Assembly: GCA_016271365.2 (NCBI GenBank) | Contig: JADMNL010000028.1 | Coordinates: forward strand, 54,764,001-54,828,000 | Length of the DNA: 64,000 nt | Reading direction: 5' to 3' | Source of the DNA: Neoceratodus forsteri | Taxonomy: Eukaryota > Chordata > Ceratodontiformes > Ceratodontidae | In this document: positions 36,280 to 46,810 of the stretch, piece after piece | Numbering within the stretch: position 1 is the stretch's first letter | Layout: each line of letters begins with the position of its first letter | The notes under the pieces: generated by a model | The model's input: only the letters and a program-made list of their open reading frames with translations | Databases searched by the model: none | Told to the model about the DNA's origin: nothing | Position numbers and translations under genes: made by a program

Positions 36280-36326
36280 ACACTGCATATCTGTACATGT
36301 GACTAGCAGTGGCATAACCCACAACA
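36280..36326 (-). repeat. 3' LTR, piece 1 (start of LTR)
   Basis: CATATCTGTACATGTGACTA and CAGTGGCATAACCCACAACA match 43590-43627 of the 5' LTR. On the element strand the LTR starts TGTTGTGGGTTATGCC at 36326, directly after the purine tract. Confidence 0.8.
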
Positions 36327-36459
36327 TCCCTCACTCCTAGCCTGAATTTGTGGGAACATGCCCTCTACTGCATGGTAAGGTTTTTACAAGCTCTGTTACT
36401 GTTCTAACTGGTGAGAGAGGCCATCTGCATTGGAATTGGCCGATCCAGCCCTGTGAGTA

Positions 36460-36830
36460 ATTCTCATGTCTTAGGTCTGTAGGGCTATACTCCACCTTAA
36501 AAGACGACTGTTAGTTTTAACCATCTGATTTAGCCACACCAGGGGGTTATGATCGGTCTGTACTATGAAGCATCTACCATAGAGGTATGGCTCAAATTTC
36601 TTCAGATCCCATACCAGTACAAGGCATTCCTTTTCCACTGTGGAATGTGCCTGCACCTGGAGCAGTAACTTTTTGCTAAGGTACACTATTGGGTCATCTT
36701 TTCCCTGATTAGAGGTCTGACTGCGGACTGCTCCAATCCCCACATCTGAGGCATCTGTCTGTACAACAAACTGCCTATTGTAATCTGGACCGGCTAACAT
36801 GGAGGCACTGTACAGTGCCTTCTTTAGCTG
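36460..36830 (-). pseudogene. Retrotransposon RNase H domain
   Basis: The uninterrupted frame 36800-36471 holds the RNase H core: FVVQTDASDVGIGAV (first catalytic Asp), STVEKECLVLVWDLKKF (catalytic Glu), and CFIVQTDHNPLVWLN (Asp), then 'SRLLRWSIALQ'. These are the usual Ty3/gypsy RNase H signatures. The domain removes RNA from the RNA-DNA hybrid during reverse transcription. It is the last pol domain here, ~140 bases before the LTR, with no integrase after it. Confidence 0.9.
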
Positions 36831-36949
36831 TATGAAGGCTCAGTCACAGGCTGGCTCCCAGGCTATCTTTTTGGGCTTTCTTTTCTTTAGCAGGCCAGAT
36901 AGTGGAGCTGCCAGGGTAGTGTAATTTGGAACAAACTTTCAATAGTACC

Positions 36950-37830
36950 TTACGGTCCCTTGGAAGCTCCTAACTTGCTTCTGGGTTTCAGGCATAGGCC
37001 ATGACTCTATTGCCTCAATCTTTGCTTTATTAGGGTGAAGCTGCCCCCACCCCACTACATGGCCTAGGTATGCCACCTCCTCCATAGCCACCTGGCACTC
37101 TCAGCCTTGAGAGTGAGCCCTGCCCTCTGTATCTTGCCCAACACTTTCTTCAGGTGGGATAGGTGTTCCTTCCAACTGGTACTGAAGATGACAATATCAT
37201 CCAAATAAGCCACTGTGTACTCGTCAGTACCATGTAACACCTGGTTGACCAACCTTTGGAAGGTGGCAGGGCATTCTTCATTCCAAAAGGCATTAACTGG
37301 AACTCAAATAACCCTATTGGAGTGATGAAGGCTGACCATTCTCTAGTTTTGATGGTTAACGTGACCTGCTAATGCTCTTTCGTCAAGTCAGTTGTGGTGA
37401 GGTAGGTCGCCCCTCCCAACTTGTCTAGTAGTTCATCCGTCCATGGCATTGGGTGGGCATCAGACTTTGTGACTGCATTGAGTTCCTGATATTCCACAAA
37501 AAAGCATGTAGAGCCACCCGGCTTGGGAACGAGGACTACAGGTGAGGCCCAGGGACTATGGGATTTCTGGATAACCCCTAAATTCAGCATTTCCTCCACC
37601 TTCCTCCTAATGTACTTTAACACAGCCTCAGACACCTGATAGGCTGTCCGCCATATGAGTGCTTACATCCCCGTGTCTACATCGTGTGTCACTAAAGGGG
37701 TTCATCCAGGCTTGGCTGTAAACAAAGAGGCAAAGTCCTCTAAAGCCTCTCTCACTTCCTGGGACTGTTCCGGGGTCAACTGGGGTGACAGTTTGAGTAT
37801 TTCCACAGATGACTCCCGCTTGCTTTCCTT
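36950..37830 (-). pseudogene. Retrotransposon reverse transcriptase, broken
   Basis: In element order: a frameshifted entry region (about 37830-37640, reading 'SLFTAKPGWTPLVTHDVDTG' across frames); 'VEEMLNLGVIQKSHSPWASP' and 'VVLVPKPGG' (37600-37530); 'TTTDLTKE' (37390); a stop; a 'QLMPFGMKNAPATFQ'-type segment near 37300-37260; and YLDDIVIFSTSWKEHLSHL (37204-37150), which keeps the YLDD active site. At least two stops or frameshifts break it. It is clearly of the Ty3/gypsy type. It lies downstream of integrase, unlike most Ty3/gypsy elements. Confidence 0.88.
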
Positions 37831-37889
37831 CAGCAAGTCCAGTAGGGGTCTTCTTTGTCTGTCTCCTCCCCAGGACTACACACTGCAAA

Positions 37890-39160
37890 TAAAATGTCAG
37901 CCCTATTTGCATATGGCTTCATCATGTTGACATAGTACATTTTATGAGTATGTCTCCTGTCAGGCAGTTCTACAATATAGTTCACACGATTGACCTGTTG
38001 GACTACCTTGCATGGTCCCGCCCACTCGGCCTCCAGCTTGTCCTTCCAGACTGAGATTAGGACCATGACTGCCTGACCTGTATGACTGAACTCTGGCTCC
38101 ACGGTCATACCAAATTTTTGCTTCTGTTGGGCAGCTGCCAGGTGGTTTTGGGCCACTCCCAGAAGCTCCTTCTGCTTCTCCCTAAATTTAAGGACATACT
38201 GTACTTCACTATGGGAGTTCCCTGGGTGGCGTGCTTGCCTTCCCAGTCTTCCCAGATCAAGTCTAGAGGCCCACGCACCCTATGTCCTTATAAGAGTTCG
38301 AAAGTGGAGAACCCTGTTGACTCTTGGGGCACCTCCCTGTATGCAAACAACAGGTGAGGAAGGCATTTATCCCAGTCCCTCCTATGCTGTTCAGAAAATG
38401 CTTGAAGCATCGATTTTAGGGTTCTTTTAAACCTTTTCAAAAGTCCATTGGCTTGCAGGTGATAAGGTGTTGTACATCTCTGCACCACCCCACACTTGTT
38501 CCACAAACACTTCATCAGGTCTGACATGAAGGTACCCCCTTGATCGGTGATAACCTCCTGCGGAAACCTGACAAGGGATAAAATCCCTAGCAAGGTATCT
38601 GCCACTTTGTCACTCCTAAGTGAGAGGAGGGCAACCGCCTCTGGGTATTGGGTGCTGTAATTTACCACCGTCAGGATAAACTTCTTTCCGGAGGAGTTTG
38701 GGGTACTCAAGGTCCCACAATATCCATTTCTATCCTATGGAATGACTCCTTCACAATGGGCAAGAGAATTAGGGCAGCTTTGGTTTTACTACCTGCCTTC
38801 CCTATCTGTTGGCACCAGTGACAAGACCTGCAATATTCCTTCATCTGCTGGGTGAAGTTGGGCCAATAGAAATTCTAGGACAATCACTGTATGGTGTCCA
38901 TAATGCCCAGATATCTGGACATGGAGCTATCATGAGCGATCTTGAGCAACCACTCACGGTATCCCTGGGGAATGACAAGCTGCCTGCCTATCACCCTTCC
39001 CTCTGTCCTCACATCCTGTGTATACAGAAGTCCATTGTCCCAGAATACCCTATATCTCATGTCACCTCCTTGTATTCCGTAAGATTCTGCACAAGCACTC
39101 AGCCTCTCCAAACTAGGATCAGTTCTCTGAGCAGCTGCAAAGTCTTCACATTTTCCGAAA
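37890..39160 (-). pseudogene. Retrotransposon integrase, broken
   Basis: The N-terminal zinc-binding part lies at about 38980-38760: LLKIAHDSSMSRYLG, then 'NFYWPNFTQQMKEYCRSCHW'. The core is the open frame 38710-38288, with VITDQGGTF and 'TTPYHLQANGLLKRFKRTL'. The family's catalytic Glu (NGxxERF) is replaced by Lys here. The first Asp lies just before it, in 'IEMDIVGPL' at about 38725. The C-terminal part is at 38156-37890 ('WAGPCKVVQQVNRVNYIVEL', 'THKMYYVNMMKPY'). Integrase inserts the DNA copy into the genome. It sits before RT, which is the main oddity of this element. Confidence 0.88.
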
Positions 39161-39479
39161 GTATGGGATGTGTCCCCCTCAGATCCTAAACTGGGGTTCA
39201 TAGCTCTGGCATCAGGGCATTCTGGGTTACTGCCATCCCTATCCTTCTGACCATTTGTTATCCCTCCCTCCTCAGAGTAACCTTCTGTAGCTGTTTTCTG
39301 AACGGCTATTTGGGGAAGTCTTACCTCACTTTCACTACCCTCCATTTCAGGAGACACAGGCAGGGGGACCAGCCTCTCATTTATTTCCACAGGGGCTTCT
39401 ATGGGGCTCAGGGAACTACAGGTGGCCTTTGCCATCTGACTGCGGGTAACCGCAAACACCAACCCCTTCTGGAGGTTGT

Positions 39480-39740
39480 TCCCTATAATCACATCCAGGA
39501 TGAGGTTGGTTGTCTGCCACTCCCACTTTTTACACCATCTCTTCTGTCTCACCCTAGTCCAGGAGAACACTAGCAAGTGGCAGAGTTTTCTCCTCCCCAG
39601 TGAATCCTCTTACTACTACAAAGTGATTAGGTATAAGCTGTTCGGACCCAACCAAGTCCCCTTTTAATAAGGTAAAAGATGCCCCCATGTCCCTTTACCC
39701 ATGGGTCTGCACTCCATTTACAGTAACTGGGTGTATGTGC
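39480..39740 (-). pseudogene. Retropepsin-like protease region
   Basis: Minus-strand frames near 39740-39500 give 'HPVTVNGVQT', a stop, then 'DMGASFTLLKGDLVGSEQ'. D-M-G-A-S stands where retroviral-type proteases have D-[ST]-G-A, followed by the usual hydrophobic turn (here TLL). The location between the gag zinc knuckle and integrase fits. A stop just before the motif and the changed active site mark it as inactive. The call is moderate because only one motif supports it. Confidence 0.6.
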
Positions 39741-39779
39741 TCCCTCGTGTTTATAGGCATACTTTCAGGGATACACAAA

Positions 39780-41063
39780 CAACCCAACTCTGTTCAAGCA
39801 CCACTTTGTCCACTCTGTGCCTTTTTCGGACAGTGTCTAACAAGATGCCCTGGCTGTTTATAAAACCAACAGTCAACATTTCTTTTATCTGAGACATCCC
39901 TTTTTGGTAACTTAGGGCTTCCCCCTTTCAGTGGAGGCAATGAGGGTTTTAGTTGACCTGAAAGCATGCTTTTCCCTTTCTGCCCTGCCACACCTGCCCC
40001 ACTTCTTTTCAGAGCAGGCCTGCTGCTGGCATAGTGATCCGAGCGCTAAGCAGCTTGCTGTGCTGTTTTTGGATCTCATTCCTCTAGCCAGGTTTTCAAC
40101 TCTGCTGGGCAAGCCCAAAAGAACTGCTCTAAAAGTACAACCTCCTCAATTTTCCCTACAGAGTTTGTTTCCACCCCTCCCACCAACATTTTAAAAACTA
40201 GTGTTGCTTTGTGGCTAGTTCTTCAAAGCTCATGTCAGGACTTTTTTTGAGTTTATGGAATTTAACCCTGTAGGCCTCAGGGATCAGTTCACACTTTTTA
40301 AGTAAAGCAGATTGTCTTGGCTATCATTATTATCCAGTTGGCCTAGCATCTTGTGCCCTTTACCAGTAAGCAGCAGGGATAGCTGGAAGCTCCAGGACTC
40401 CCTGGATTCCTTGGCCTGGATACAGACCTTTTCAAATGAATTCAAAAATGCATCCATATCCTCCCTTCTTTAAATTACGCTATTAATTTGGAATTTAATT
40501 TATACCCCAGCCCTGGAGTTTCAAGTTATCCTTGCCACTTACCACCTCTGGTGACTGACATTTGTCGTTGGAGTCATAACTTCTTAAGTTTTAATTTCCT
40601 GTGGTGCTCTTTTTCCTCTCCCTTTACCTCTCTCTGATGCTGCTGTTCTTTTCTTGTATCTCCAGTTCAAACCTCTTCTGCCGAACTCCCTGTACTGCTG
40701 GGCTTCAAATTTTCTCCGCTCGAATTCCAGCTCCAATGTCATCAACTCCAGTTGCAGTCTGATCCCTGCTAGCTGCAGTTCTGTGGTGACCTTCCCCTGG
40801 TGCTGTGGCCCTGGGTTCTCTCTGGTCTCGCTGTCCTCCTCCCTGGGACTGGACACAACAATGTCCCTTGGCACCCCCATGCTCAAGATCTGATCCCTTT
40901 CAGTCACTTGCTGTGACTCGAGGATTGGTGCAACTGCTTGCTCATCAGATGCCATGAGAGCGTCCACAAGGTGCTTTTTGGTTTGCCCCTCATAGTGGAC
41001 CCCTCTTTCTTTACACAGCTGCCTTAGGTAGTCTACAGTGTATTCGCTGTAGTTGGAAGCCAT
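39780..41063 (-). pseudogene. Retrotransposon gag with N-terminal SAP-like motif, broken
   Basis: The frame 41063-40584 starts MASNYSEYTVDYLRQLCKER and continues 'GQTKKHLVDALMASDE', matching the SAP helix-turn-helix pattern. A heptad-rich segment follows near 40770-40690 (LRLQ/LELMTLELEFERRKF type). After a stop, a capsid-like segment reads 'MDAFLNSFEKVCIQAKESRE' at about 40460-40400, then 'GKGHKMLGQLDNND'. The zinc knuckle is at about 39875-39830 (CWFYKQPGHLVRHC, second Cys replaced by Tyr). Gag would coat the RNA and form particles. The start at 41063 is chosen because the SAP-like motif follows at once. Confidence 0.78.
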
Positions 41064-41630
41064 TTTCTTCCCTAACTACTGCTACACTTACACCGAAAAA
41101 GAAAATGAAAACAGGAAGGGAACTTTATACTGTAACCACATTTATTTTTCCAAATCTCTGCCTTAATTTTGTGTGAATTTTTCAGTTTATCAGTCTGATA
41201 CGCAGGCCTCCAAACTTTTCCAAAAAGACTGCATTCAACACTGGAAAGACACACTGGACCACAATTACCATTGAGCTGCTTTATTGCATATAAAGGCAGT
41301 GGTACAAGTGCAACAAATGCATGGAGTACCACAACAAGCCTTGGCACTTTGAGTGAACAGACCCTTCTTCAGGAGGTGTGGCAACAGCAAGGAAAGCTCA
41401 CTTTTTATGCAGCACTAATAATGAACACCTGTATGTGACAATTCTAAATCAATGTGCCATAACCAATCAAATAAACACATCAAATGGACGTAACAATCAC
41501 CAATATATATATACTGTATATAAACAAACATGAGCTTATATTTACAAGTAGACTGATATATGTCATTTCCAACATTATACTGGAATTACTCATAATCAAA
41601 TATGATATATTTATAATAGACCTAGGGCTG
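41064..41630. other. Element leader with probable secondary insertion
   Basis: This is non-coding sequence between gag and 41630. The stretch GAGCTGCTTTATTGCATATA, AAGGCAGTGG ... CCCTTCTTCAGGAGGTGTGG (41272-41385) looks like a common vertebrate dispersed repeat. 41500-41625 is very A/T-rich. I cannot place the boundary between original leader and inserted DNA. Confidence 0.4.
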
Positions 41631-42480
41631 GATATTCAAACTGCGCCATTCTGTGGCGCAAGGCATTGCGCTGCTCAAAAAAGTTGTGCTGGGGTATGGC
41701 CGGGGTGATATTCAATGGAGTTGCGCTATTGAGCAACTCCTTTGAATATCGCCCCCTGGCCACAGCCACTGTGCATGGTGCAGTGGAACTTGAGTGGAGC
41801 ATTCAAGATGCAGTGGCACAAGTTCCATTGCATCATGCACAAATTTCCGATAGTCAAAAGGTGACATGCAAATGGAGCCATAATTCATGCAAGGCATGGG
41901 GGGGGCATTTACATCTACTCATGGCCCCATTTGCATGCCAGTAGCATGCAGGTGTGACAATTCCCGATGACTTGTGCCTGGTGCCCTGCCAGGCAGCAGC
42001 CATTGGGGACTGATGCCCCCTGCAGCCCGATCATGGAAATGAAGTAAATCCCCCCCAATTGGCCCGATCGTGGGCATAACATCAGTAAACCCCCCCAACT
42101 GGCCCGATTGTGGGCATAACATCTGTAATCCCCCCACTGGCCCAATCGCTGGCAAAACAGAACTGAACCCCACCCCACTAGCCTGATCATGAGCAGAACA
42201 GAGTTCATCCCCCAAAGACCAATATTCCTGGTGGTCCAGTGGACCATGAAGCCTGATCGTGGGCATTAGAGTCAACCCCCAGGTCCAAGTACCTGGTAAC
42301 CTAGTGGCCCCCACCCCACCCACCAATGGAGTCCCACCACCCCGCCTCCCCATCAGCCAGCGGGCGTCAGCACCCCACCCACCTGCCACCCCGTCGACTG
42401 ACTGCTCGGTAGGTCTGCACGCCCACTGATTCATAGCAAGAGCCGATGGGCATGCAGCCCATACCGAACAAGGTAGTCCA
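41631..42480. mobile_element. Non-coding repeat with GGGCYKGATATTCAAA end and internal ~50-bp minisatellite
   Basis: It starts GGGCTGGATATTCAAACTGC. A second GAATATCGCCCC lies near 41742. The right half (about 42000-42300) is a diverged tandem array of ~50 bp: GGCCCGATCGTGGGCATAAC then ATCAGTAAACCCCCCCAACT. It resembles in layout the elements at 44224 and 61435. It lies between the 5' LTR and gag, so it probably inserted into the leader. The 200-codon open frame at 42521-41919 is a repeat translation. Confidence 0.55.
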
Positions 42481-42490
42481 GATATGTGAA

Positions 42491-43627
42491 TGAGTTCTGC
42501 CTTCTCCCACAAGGCATGCAATGACCTGGTTCAAATCCCCACAGACCCTTCCTTGAGACTTTGGTATTCCCCCATCTTTAGTCAGACTTTCCCTTTTCAG
42601 ACCCTTGTTTGATTTGGTAGCTTATGGTGGCACCCCTTAGCAATAACAGTTTAGTCACAGATTATTACTGAAACATCCCACAGTCAAAGACACAGTATAG
42701 AAATCTCGCTTAGGCAGGTTTCGTAAACAAAACAAATGTCTTTACTAAATAATTAAATAATTATCTTACATTACAACAAAAAGAGTTGGAAAATTTTGGT
42801 CACAGAATAACACAAATAAAAGTGGATATGTACAAAACAATGCACTACAACAGTTATTGAAAGTTCTACCTTAAATTCATAGTGAAATGAAACACAGAAA
42901 AATAAATGGTTTTTCAAAGGTTTTGGTCCTTTCTGTAGCAGTTTTGCTTCTTGTGTGTCTGCTGGCAGTTGTTCTCTTGTGGTCAGGAGAGTGTCCAAAA
43001 CCAAAGTGTCCTCAAAATGCTCTGTGAAGGGTCTTAAATACCTGTGGTCCAAGGCAATCTGCACATCTTGGTCTGGTCCTAACTTTTAAGCCAGTAGATG
43101 TCACTCTTGCGCTTTCCCCAAAAATTCTTATTAAGGGACTCGTACCTTTATTAGTCAGAATCTTACAATTCCAATGTCCTGCCAGCTAACCAATAAAATT
43201 ATACCATGACAGTTTCCTGGAATCTAACACTGTTTTTTGATGTGTAAAGTTGTTTGTTTTATGACAAGGCTAGCTGTTAACATCTTCTGAGTTTATAACC
43301 CTTTTCCTCTTTAATAGCTACCCCAATGCTGTCTTCTGAAGCATCCTGGCTTTTCAAGTGACAATTTTTATTACAGGTGATAGATTTTGGAACTCTGTGT
43401 GAGTTGGCCAGGATGACTCTTTTGAAATGCAAATCCAGCTTCCCTGGGAAAACCAGTTTCTCTTAGGTCACATGGAATTTACAGACTTTTGAAAAAAAAT
43501 CCATTCCCTTGTTCCATGTGACCCTTTTATCCATTATTCCTTGTGGCATTTTAAACGTACACAAAATATAACCAAATATAACACCATATATCTGTACATT
43601 TAACTGGCAGTGGCATAGCTCACCACA
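42491..43627 (-). repeat. 5' LTR, 1137 bp, uninterrupted
   Basis: On the element strand it starts TGTGGTGAGCTATGCCAC at 43627 and ends GGCAGAACTCA at 42491. It is homologous over its length to the three pieces of the 3' LTR. The shared ends (TG...CA) were set by comparing the two copies. No clear tRNA primer-binding site follows directly, perhaps because of divergence or the nearby insertion. Confidence 0.82.
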
Positions 43628-44222
43628 GTGATAGGGTGGTAAGTAATCAGGAGCGCTTTCGGGTAGTCATGGCCTAGATCATGTAGGGCCTTGAATGTCA
43701 TCAAGCAAACTTGTATTTATTGATCAATTTTTATTTATTTATTTCTTGGAAGATTCAAACTCTACCTTTGAGCACAGGTGCTCTTTTACAAAGGTTCCAT
43801 GTCAGATTACTTTAAAAATAAGGACCAAACAATCAAGGCAGATTCCAATGGAAATGGTTATCATGGGATCATGTGATCAATTAACATACTTAATACTGAA
43901 AATCATTCACATTAAAAAAGGATAAGTTTAAGGCAAATCTTGAAAGTGATGCACCACTGCACAGGCAGCCAGTGCAGAGCATATAGGACAGGCATGATAT
44001 GGTCACTTCAGGATGTTCCCATTACCACCCTGACCACAGCATTCTGGACCAGCTGCAGGCATTGCATCCCTAAATACAGAGCATTGCAGAAGTCTAGCCT
44101 GGAGGTAACAAGGGCATGGACTATCATCACAAGATCAGATGGCGCCAAATACGGTGTGATCCTGGTGATTTGATGAAGATGGTAAAAACTATTTTGCACT
44201 ACAGCTGACATCTGGGGTGGCT
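43628..44222 (-). mobile_element. L2-type LINE 3' fragment
   Basis: The minus-strand frame 44211-44008 reads 'VVQNSFYHLHQITRITPYLA', 'DLVMIVHALVTSRLDFCNAL' and 'LQLVQNAVVRVVMGT'. This is the C-terminal signature of L2-clade ORF2 (ALVTSRLDYCNAL-type). A T-rich run TTTTTATTTATTTATTT at 43728-43744 (an A-rich tail on the element strand) probably marks its 3' end. The piece 43628-43727 (TAGTCATGGCCTAGATCATG) may belong to a second L2-like fragment. The copy is truncated on the 5' side at 44222. Confidence 0.75.
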
Positions 44223-44223
44223 T

Positions 44224-45210
44224 GGGGCCTGATATTCAAATGGTTGTATAGGTGCTGACAAGTCTTTGCCCATGCAAACTGGGGTTTGTGCCAGATTGCC
44301 ATATTCAAATTGGGCTGATTAACAGGCAAAGAGGTTAATGCCCTTGCAAAGCATAATGTATGTGGGCGAGCAAGAGGAGAGGCATGTCCATGAAAAGCTG
44401 CGCTATCCTATATTCAGTAGTTTACACTGCACAGAAGGTTTTAGCATGGTCCTTTGGTGCAGTGCAAATACCGCCTAACAAAACCCCAACTTACTCCAGG
44501 CAACCCTAATGACTGCCAGAGGTAATGCAACTACCTAGTCAGTTGGCCACTGGGAAGGGACACCTTCCCTCTGTGAGCCCCGTCACTGCCCCTTCAATCA
44601 CCAGGCCCTACTGTACAAATACATTCCCTGATGCTAGTGGCCCCCACGATTTCCAGCCATATTGTACAGTAGTTTAAAACAATCCCTGGTGCTAGCAGTT
44701 CCCTCCTTCCATTGCAAGCCCATATGGTAGTTTAAAGAACCCACTGGTGCTAATGGTCCCCCCAATCACCAGCCCATGTGATAGTTTATTGAAATCGCTG
44801 GTACTAGTGGTCCCCCTTCTGACTGCCAGCCACATCATAATTTAAACCAATCCCTGGTGCTGGTGGTCCCCCCAATCACCAGCCCATATTGCAGTTTAAA
44901 TAAATCCCTGGTGGTAGTGGCCCCCCTCCAATCACTAGTCTGTATCACAGTTTAAAGAAATCCCTAGTGCTAGTGGCTCCACATCACCAGCCCATACCAG
45001 GGGTCCCTCTCCCTCTGATCACAGGCCTGCAGTATAAGGGAACACCTTCCTTGCCTTCAGTGGTCCCACCCCACCCCACTGTGGCATCAAACACCCCCCC
45101 ATCACCTTACCATTCCCTTCAGTATCGCAGGTGCATACAGTGACCAGTGCAACCCTCCTCACACCTCCTTTGCTGGCCGCCATATATTCTGGCATGGAGT
45201 CCTCAGTCAC
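44224..45210. mobile_element. Half of a minisatellite-bearing foldback-type element
   Basis: It begins GGGGCCTGATATTCAAATGG, then has a ~60-bp diverged tandem array at about 44625-45000 (AATCCCTGGTGCTAGTGGTC then CCCCCAATCACCAGCCCAT). It ends with CCCTCCTCACACCTCC and CTGGCCGCCATATATTCTGG near 45150-45190. That last part matches the centre of the left arm of the foldback at 61435-63122 (CCCTCCTCTCATCTCCACAG, TTGGCCACCATATAAGCTG). Here no inverted right arm follows. Confidence 0.65.
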
Positions 45211-46810
45211 TACTGTTTTATTTCTCAGCAACTTTTCACTTCAAAGAATGGCTCAAAGCAGAAGAGCAGAATTGACTGGTCTGACTACCACCAGCCTAAT
45301 AACACAAGGCAGCGCTCTGGGGTGGGAACAAGATGGGAGAATCCTGATCTCAATTCCAAATCCTCCCCCTTGGGTGTCTCCTGTTTTTTATCAATGTGAT
45401 CGTGCCCCTCCATCATTATACCCAGGACGGCCCTCATGGTTGTTGCTCCACCCCCAGAGAATCTCCAACACACTGTGGTGACTAAGAACCACTGCAGATG
45501 AGATAACTGGGGTCCCCTTCCCAAAAGGGAAGAGTTACTGTGGGTGGTCTGCAGAGCAAATGAGCCTATCAGAAATAAAGACTGACTCATTTTTCACCCC
45601 AGTAATATCACCTGAAACCAAACTAATCTAACCATCCTTCCTGCAAAATAAGCAAACCCCCCAAAATTAATAAAATAGCAAAACCAAAAGATTTAAAATA
45701 CACCCACCTTCCTATACACACTCCACAATCACACAGCTAAACTAGTGCAAACTATCCCATTCATACACCCCTTGCAACCATAAAAGATTAAAACAAATAA
45801 GCTCAGAATTAATCAAACCAGTAAGTGCACAATATATAATAGACAGCAAATCATGGAGCAGTTCAAATGGTATAGCCAAATAAAACAGTCAGTGTGAGCC
45901 CCTATTATTGCCAGTGAGAGGAGAAATTGTCCACATGCAGGCAGCCACTACAGTCCAAGTTTACCCAAGTGCTGGAGAGAGGAAGAACTTGAACGTTTAA
46001 TATTCAGAGAACACCGGCCTGCTCTCTCCAGGCCCAGGGTTGGACCAAATGAGACTGGCAGATCCTGTGGATCAGATCTTCTTTAATATGTAAATCACGG
46101 CAAAAAAACACAATGCTACTTGACTAAAATATTTGTGAGAACACGATTTCAGCATGAATTTAAGGAATGTTTGAGAGGGGGAGCGTCCCAATTTGGAGGT
46201 AAGAGATACTTATTTTTCTTGCCATTTTGTGTATCTAAAGGGTTTTAAGACCACCAAATACAATCTAAAAGAAGGTTCTAGGCTTTCTTTGTTTCTGGGG
46301 GAAATGAGGTCACTGACAAACAGTGACTAATCAGAGAGCGGGTGAGGACCAGACCAGGTAAGCAGGCATAAATTCTGGGAATGTACAAGTGACCCTAAAG
46401 CATGAGTGCCACAAACCAGGAGTGTGACATCTGACCTAGAGTCTTCTGCAGGGAGCAGTACCAGGTAGGCAGTATACCCTATCTTGGGTAGGCCAACAAA
46501 GGGGTAGGCAGAATGAGAAAGCAAACTACCAACAAAACAGGAAATCTATATAAGCTTGGAGGGTGATCATTCCTGGCATAGATATGCTGTTCAGCATTTT
46601 AAGGGACAAGATCCAAAGCCAACAGATGGAAAGATAATGACTATGCCAAAACCTTCACGATAAGAGACAGCAACCATAGTTCTATACCAGATGAAACAAT
46701 TTGAGCTCTAATTAAGAGCAATTGTAACAACTTTTGTTCTGATGAAGTGGCTAAAAGGCTACAAAAGAACAACTAAAGTTGTGGACATTTAATAAAATTA
46801 ACATATTTAT
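45211..46810. other. Unassigned interval
   Basis: I see no gene and no repeat family I can name. The stretch 46530-46800 has CTATATAAGCTTGGAGGGTG (near 46546) and ends TTTAATAAAATTAACAT (near 46788), which could be a TATA box and polyadenylation signal of an LTR, but there is no second copy to confirm it. Confidence 0.4.

Larger units (their letters stand above)
29203..43627 (-). mobile_element. LTR retrotransposon with PR-IN-RT-RNase H order (Gmr1-like Ty3/gypsy group)
   Basis: One minus-strand element: 5' LTR 43627-42491, gag 41063-39794, protease ~39.7 kb, integrase 39.1-37.9 kb, reverse transcriptase 37.8-37.0 kb, RNase H 36.8-36.47 kb, a purine tract (AGGAGTGAGGGA) just before 36326, then the 3' LTR. 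The RT and integrase look like Ty3/gypsy, but integrase precedes RT, as in the Gmr1 group known from deuterostomes. The 3' LTR is split by two CR1s. Its three pieces (29203-29366, 34208-35147, 36280-36326) sum to ~1.15 kb, close to the 1137-bp 5' LTR. I found no matching outer target duplication. Stops, frameshifts and lost catalytic residues show it is dead. Confidence 0.85.

Noticed and set aside
41919..42521. 200-codon minus-strand frame
   Set aside because: It runs over a ~50-bp minisatellite and has no domain.
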